From: an uncultured Lachnospiraceae bacterium
GTDB lineage: Bacteria > Bacillota > Clostridia > Lachnospirales > Lachnospiraceae
Direction: 5' to 3'
NCBI GenBank assembly: GCA_910578175.1
Contig: CAJTPF010000036.1
Span: 1-8,933, forward strand
Length of the DNA: 8,933 nucleotides
Under the pieces are notes generated by a model, which saw only the letters and a program-made list of their open reading frames with translations, had not been told where the DNA came from and did not search any database. Position numbers and translations under genes: made by a program. This document shows positions 5,990 through 8,933 of this stretch, piece after piece. The first letter of the stretch is position 1. Each line of letters begins with the position of its first letter.

Positions 5990-7087
5990 ATGAACTATAT
6001 TGATGATAATAATTATAATAACGATAATTATAGCAGAGTACGGCTTTTTTTATACGGCATCATAATTGCGGTTCTGTTTCTGATCGGAATATTTTTGATG
6101 TGTACCGGTTTTCATCTTCCGGATCTTTTTTCCTTCCGTTCCTGCCAGGGAAACGGTTCGGAGGAGCCGGATTTTGACAGTGATTTTTCAGGCCTTTATA
6201 ACCAGGATGTGATCGTGGCTGATTTATCTAAGGATGATATTGAGAAATTACTGGTTCCTCTGCCGGGAGGGGTGCGGATTTCAAATGTACATATTGAAAA
6301 CGATCCGTTGAATAAAAGTTTTTCCGTCCGTTTTCCAAGGGGCGGAAAGAATTATGATTTTTCTTCGGTTGTGAATAATTCTTCGGCAGTTCATGAAATA
6401 GAATATGTGATTAAAGATAATCTGGTAACTATTAATGTAAAACTTAAGATTTTAGCGGATTATGAGTTTTGTATTGATAATTCCATGTTGTATGTGAAGT
6501 TTATTTCTCCAAGGGATAAATATCCGGTCATTGTCGTCATAGATGCAGGTCACGGCGGAAATGATGTGGGAGCGGTAGAAACTGGAATCTATGAAAAAGA
6601 TATTGATTTAGCCATATGTAATCGGTTAAAATATTATCTGGACAGAGAAACGTTTAAGACGTATTATACGCGTACCGATGATTCTTATCCTACGGTAGAG
6701 GAGCGGGTGAACTTTGTAAATGAACTGAAGCCGGATCTGTTTATCAGCGTTCATTCCAACTGGTTTGAAAACGATACGGTATCCGGTACCAGCGTATTAT
6801 ATAATAAAAGGGATACCAATCCCTATGGTTCACAGTGGCTTGCAGGAATTCTTGCAAAATCGGTGTCTGACAGTGCAGGTATCGGAAACAGGGGTGCAGT
6901 CATTGGGAATGAAATTCATATAGTTCGAACCAGTAAGGTTCCGGTTGCACTGATAGAGACAGGATTTATGTCCAACCCCTCTGATTTAAGCATTCTAAGC
7001 ACGGAAAGCGGGCAGAACAGGATCGCAGAGGGAATTCATAAAGGGATTGTTCAGGCATTGTCTGAAATGGGAAAATACAGCAGCTAA
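5990..7087 (+). CDS. N-acetylmuramoyl-L-alanine amidase (Amidase_3), membrane-anchored
   Basis: This 365-residue protein cleaves the bond between muramic acid and the stem peptide of peptidoglycan. A short Asn/Asp-rich cytoplasmic start is followed by one membrane helix at about residues 18-40, with no obvious cleavage site. Residues about 70-175 form a beta-rich AMIN-like region that may target the enzyme to the wall. The Amidase_3 domain begins near 179 (VIVVIDAGHGG). Zinc ligands are His188, Glu202 and His255 (SVHSNW), and catalytic Glu323 lies in ALIETGFMSNPSD. All key residues are present, so it should be active. ATG 5990 has GAAAGG 8 nt upstream and lies 42 nt after the protease stop. 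The shared anchor plus extracytoplasmic-domain layout suggests that the two work in the same compartment. A role in sporulation or division is possible but unproven. Confidence 0.95.
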   Translation: MNYIDDNNYNNDNYSRVRLFLYGIIIAVLFLIGIFLMCTGFHLPDLFSFRSCQGNGSEEPDFDSDFSGLYNQDVIVADLSKDDIEKLLVPLPGGVRISNVHIENDPLNKSFSVRFPRGGKNYDFSSVVNNSSAVHEIEYVIKDNLVTINVKLKILADYEFCIDNSMLYVKFISPRDKYPVIVVIDAGHGGNDVGAVETGIYEKDIDLAICNRLKYYLDRETFKTYYTRTDDSYPTVEERVNFVNELKPDLFISVHSNWFENDTVSGTSVLYNKRDTNPYGSQWLAGILAKSVSDSAGIGNRGAVIGNEIHIVRTSKVPVALIETGFMSNPSDLSILSTESGQNRIAEGIHKGIVQALSEMGKYSS

Positions 7088-7143
7088 TGACGGATATCAG
7101 GCCAATGATAATGAATATAACGGTATCAGAAAGGTAAAATAAC

Positions 7144-7758
7144 ATGAGAATAGAAAATCAGACATTTGATAAGATTATTTTTGCAACATCCAATCAGGGT
7201 AAGATGGATGAGATCAAGATGATTATGAAAGACAGCAGGATTCCAATTGTTTCCTTAAAGGAAGCGGGAATCGAAGCGGATATTGAAGAAAACGGCAGGA
7301 CATTTGAGGAAAACGCCGTTATTAAGGCGAAAACCATCATGGAACTGACCGGTTGTCTGACACTGGCAGACGATTCCGGTCTGGAGGTTGATTTTATTAA
7401 TAAGGAACCAGGGGTATATTCCGCCCGTTATATGGGGGAGGATACGCCTTATTCCGTCAAGAACCGGTCTATCATAGATCGTTTGAAGGAAGCGGAAGGG
7501 GAAGAGAGAAGTGCAAGATTTGTATGCGTTATAGCAGCATGTTTTCCGGATGGCAGAACGGTTACCGCAAAAGGAACCATTGAAGGCCGGATTGCTTATG
7601 AAGAGCGGGGAACCCATGGCTTTGGATATGACCCGATCTTATATGTTCCGGAATATGATAAGACCACCGGAGAAATGGAACCGGAATTTAAAAACCAGAT
7701 CAGCCACAGAGGAAAGGCTTTGCGTTTGATGAGAGAAAAATTAGAGGGAGAAATATAG
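7144..7758 (+). CDS. rdgB: XTP/dITP pyrophosphatase (RdgB/HAM1 family)
   Basis: The 204-residue enzyme hydrolyses non-canonical purine triphosphates (ITP, dITP, XTP) to the monophosphate and pyrophosphate, keeping deaminated bases out of DNA and RNA. Family motifs appear in order: SNQGKMDEI (Ser16-Ile24) for triphosphate binding, ADDSGLEVD with Asp76-Asp77 for metal and catalysis, FGYDP (160-164) for base recognition, and SHRGKAL from Ser187. The N-terminus has about eight residues more than many homologues before the first strand. ATG 7144 is supported by GAAAGG at 7129-7134. It lies 56 nt after the amidase gene and one base before the phosphodiesterase gene, indicating co-transcription. Confidence 0.97.
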   Translation: MRIENQTFDKIIFATSNQGKMDEIKMIMKDSRIPIVSLKEAGIEADIEENGRTFEENAVIKAKTIMELTGCLTLADDSGLEVDFINKEPGVYSARYMGEDTPYSVKNRSIIDRLKEAEGEERSARFVCVIAACFPDGRTVTAKGTIEGRIAYEERGTHGFGYDPILYVPEYDKTTGEMEPEFKNQISHRGKALRLMREKLEGEI

Positions 7759-7759
7759 A

Positions 7760-8239
7760 ATGCGTATATTGATCGTAAGTGATACCCACAGACATGAGGA
7801 AAATCTTGAAATCGTGCTGAAGAGAGAAAAGAATCTGGATATGCTGATACATTTAGGGGATTCGGAAGGTTCGGAAGACTATATACGGACCATGGCAGAG
7901 TGTCCGTGTTATATTGTAAAGGGAAATAATGATTATTTCAGCGACCTGAACCGGGATATAAAGATGACGATCGGAAAGTACAAAGTACTGCTGACTCATG
8001 GTCATCACTATTATGTATCGCTGGGAACGGAAACCATTATTTCCGAAGGCCGGGCCCAGGATATGGATATTGTCATGTTTGGCCATACACACCGGCCGCT
8101 GCTGGATATCCGGAAGGATATCACCGTCCTGAATCCGGGAAGTTTATCATATCCGAGGCAGGATGGAAGAATTCCTACATATATTATGATGACCATCGAT
8201 GATAAGGAAGAAGTACACTATGAAATCCGGTATGTATAG
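7760..8239 (+). CDS. YfcE/YsnB/MJ0936-family metallophosphodiesterase
   Basis: This 159-residue calcineurin-like phosphoesterase has every metal-site motif of the small phosphodiesterase family: SDTH (Asp8, His10), GD (Asp34), GNND (Asn56-Asp58), THGH (His80, His82) and GHTH (His109, His111). NPGS follows. Characterised relatives are Mn- or Ni-dependent and cleave simple phosphodiesters in vitro; the physiological substrate is unknown. Translation starts one base after the rdgB stop, with GAGGGAG (7744-7750) inside the end of rdgB, so translational coupling is likely. The rdgB-phosphodiesterase pair resembles ysnA-ysnB of Bacillus subtilis, which supports a conserved functional link. It is the last gene of the operon. 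Confidence 0.95.
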   Translation: MRILIVSDTHRHEENLEIVLKREKNLDMLIHLGDSEGSEDYIRTMAECPCYIVKGNNDYFSDLNRDIKMTIGKYKVLLTHGHHYYVSLGTETIISEGRAQDMDIVMFGHTHRPLLDIRKDITVLNPGSLSYPRQDGRIPTYIMMTIDDKEEVHYEIRYV

Positions 8240-8263
8240 CATAATCTGGCCTTTGGCAGCAGG

Positions 8264-8298
8264 ATTCCCGGTGCAGTCTGAAAGACTTTGCCGGGAAT
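8264..8298 (+). terminator. GC-rich stem-loop after the phosphodiesterase gene
   Basis: ATTCCCGG (8264-8271) pairs with CCGGGAAT (8291-8298). Inside, AGTCT (8275-8279) pairs with AGACT (8283-8287) around a GAA loop, with wobble pairs between the two stems. It lies 24 bp after the last stop of the operon. No U-run follows, so it may be an mRNA 3'-end stabiliser rather than an intrinsic terminator. Confidence 0.45.
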
Positions 8299-8398
8299 AG
8301 CCATATATGCAGGTGTCTGTAAATACTTTTATGAAAGTTTACTGTCCCTTTGTGTATCTTTTGCGGCTGATAGGAAATACTAATAGATTTGGGTAAAG

Positions 8399-8438
8399 AA
8401 ATCCCACTGCCTATGTTTGTCCATAAGTAGTGGGATTT
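8399..8438. terminator. Bidirectional hairpin between convergent genes
   Basis: AAATCCCACT (8399-8408) pairs perfectly with AGTGGGATTT (8429-8438), and CTATG pairs with CAT-A-AG inside. On the plus strand it is followed by the U-rich GGTTATTTATTT; on the minus strand by CTTTACCC after the stem's TTT. It lies 26 bp beyond the stop of the minus-strand surface protein gene and beyond the plus-strand operon, so it probably terminates both, more clearly the plus strand. Confidence 0.75.
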
Positions 8439-8463
8439 GGTTATTTATTTGTGCAAAGCATCT

Positions 8464-8933
8464 TTAGTGGGTTGACTTTTTCCGCTTATGGCTGTAAAGG
8501 AGCGTTCCGCCTGCACCTGCGGCAGAAGCAGGCAGCAGAAGAAGCCAGAGCATGAGATTGCTCATGTCGCCTGTCTGTGGATACTTTCCATCCATGTTTT
8601 GATTTGGCTTGGTCGGCTCGGTAGTCTGAGTTATTTTTTCTATAATGGTATCGGCAAGGGTAATTTCCTTTGTTCCTGTTTCATCGCTGAAATAATGTTC
8701 GCAGCTGTTGCAGTACCAGTATTCGATATTGCCTTCTGTCAGATGGGTAGCGCCTTTTGCTTCCTTCTTTACAAGGTTGATGTGGTTGACAGGAGAAACG
8801 CCGCCAATTTGAAAGATCGCCTCGTTCTCCGTACCCTTGGAGCTTTGGCCGCATTCACAGGATTTGTAATACTTCGCAGGCTGCTGGCAGGTCGCTGCAG
8901 CTGAAAGATACTCCGTGTCCTGTATTTCTTTGT
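8464..8933 (-). CDS. Cell-wall-anchored surface protein, C-terminal fragment (sortase substrate)
   Basis: The minus strand is open from the window edge (8933, frame beginning with two leftover bases) to TAA at 8466-8464, giving the last 155 residues of a larger protein. The N-terminal part of the fragment (ATCQQPAKYYKSCECG) and the next module (ATHLTEGNIEYWYCNSC, then FSDETGTKEITLADTII) are of the kind repeated in clostridial surface proteins. Paired cysteines (CEC at 25-27, CNSC at 74-77) suggest degenerate zinc-ribbon-like modules. A Thr/Pro/Asn-rich linker leads to YPQTG (residues 117-121, plus-strand bases 8569-8583), an LPXTG-type sorting signal. A hydrophobic helix (about 124-146) and the basic tail KRKKSTH follow, completing the signal. 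The 5' end and any adhesive or enzymatic domain lie outside the window. Confidence 0.93.
   Translation of the reverse strand, partial: KEIQDTEYLSAAATCQQPAKYYKSCECGQSSKGTENEAIFQIGGVSPVNHINLVKKEAKGATHLTEGNIEYWYCNSCEHYFSDETGTKEITLADTIIEKITQTTEPTKPNQNMDGKYPQTGDMSNLMLWLLLLPASAAGAGGTLLYSHKRKKSTH

Noticed and set aside
7255..7617. Minus-strand open frame of 120 codons
   Set aside because: It lies wholly inside rdgB, whose motifs are complete, and shows no family pattern.
8488..8904. Plus-strand open frame of 138 codons
   Set aside because: It has no recognisable family, an odd Cys/Arg-rich composition and no convincing ribosome binding site. The opposite strand encodes a clear surface-protein C-terminus with a sorting signal.

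Overview
The window looks like chromosomal DNA of a low-to-moderate GC, endospore-forming clostridium, most likely a Lachnospiraceae-type genome. This rests on AGGAGG-type ribosome binding sites, A/T-rich spacers, two exact Spo0A-box cores, a bacterial zinc-dependent phospholipase C-like protein, a papain-like protease with a clostridial 'lectin-like' tail, and a sortase-type surface protein. The taxonomic call is inference; no rRNA or other marker settles it.

Left part (1-1918): a single tRNA-Trp gene has a near-consensus sigma-A promoter and its own intrinsic terminator. Next, on the minus strand, is a divergent Fe/Mn superoxide dismutase. It is transcribed away from a plus-strand zinc-dependent phospholipase C family gene, which ends at a strong hairpin terminator.

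Middle (1919-3038): an A/T-rich spacer carries two copies of ATTCTGTCGAA (Spo0A-box core TGTCGAA) exactly 63 bp apart. It leads to a 67-residue, Asn/Ser-rich low-complexity protein with a strong ribosome binding site. A long imperfect hairpin follows, then a single-domain rhodanese. After that comes a candidate sigma-A promoter and a leader with a perfect 13-bp inverted repeat just upstream of the next ribosome binding site.

Right part (3039-8239): five plus-strand genes with short gaps probably form one operon. They encode a THUMP-domain RNA methyltransferase (YpsC/RlmL family), a membrane-anchored papain-family protease with a lectin-like domain, a membrane-anchored N-acetylmuramoyl-L-alanine amidase, the XTP/dITP pyrophosphatase RdgB, and a YfcE/YsnB-type phosphodiesterase. 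The middle two act outside the membrane on protein and peptidoglycan; the outer three are cytoplasmic housekeeping enzymes. The rdgB-phosphodiesterase pair is one base apart and resembles the ysnA-ysnB pair of Bacillus.

Right end (8240-8933): the operon converges on the 3' end of a minus-strand gene that runs off the window. That gene encodes the C-terminus of a cell-wall-anchored surface protein with a YPQTG sorting motif, a hydrophobic helix and a basic tail. A bidirectional hairpin separates the two. An open frame on the plus strand over the same bases is spurious.

I see no CRISPR array, insertion sequence, prophage or obvious defence system. The least explained element is the small Asn/Ser-rich gene under apparent Spo0A control.
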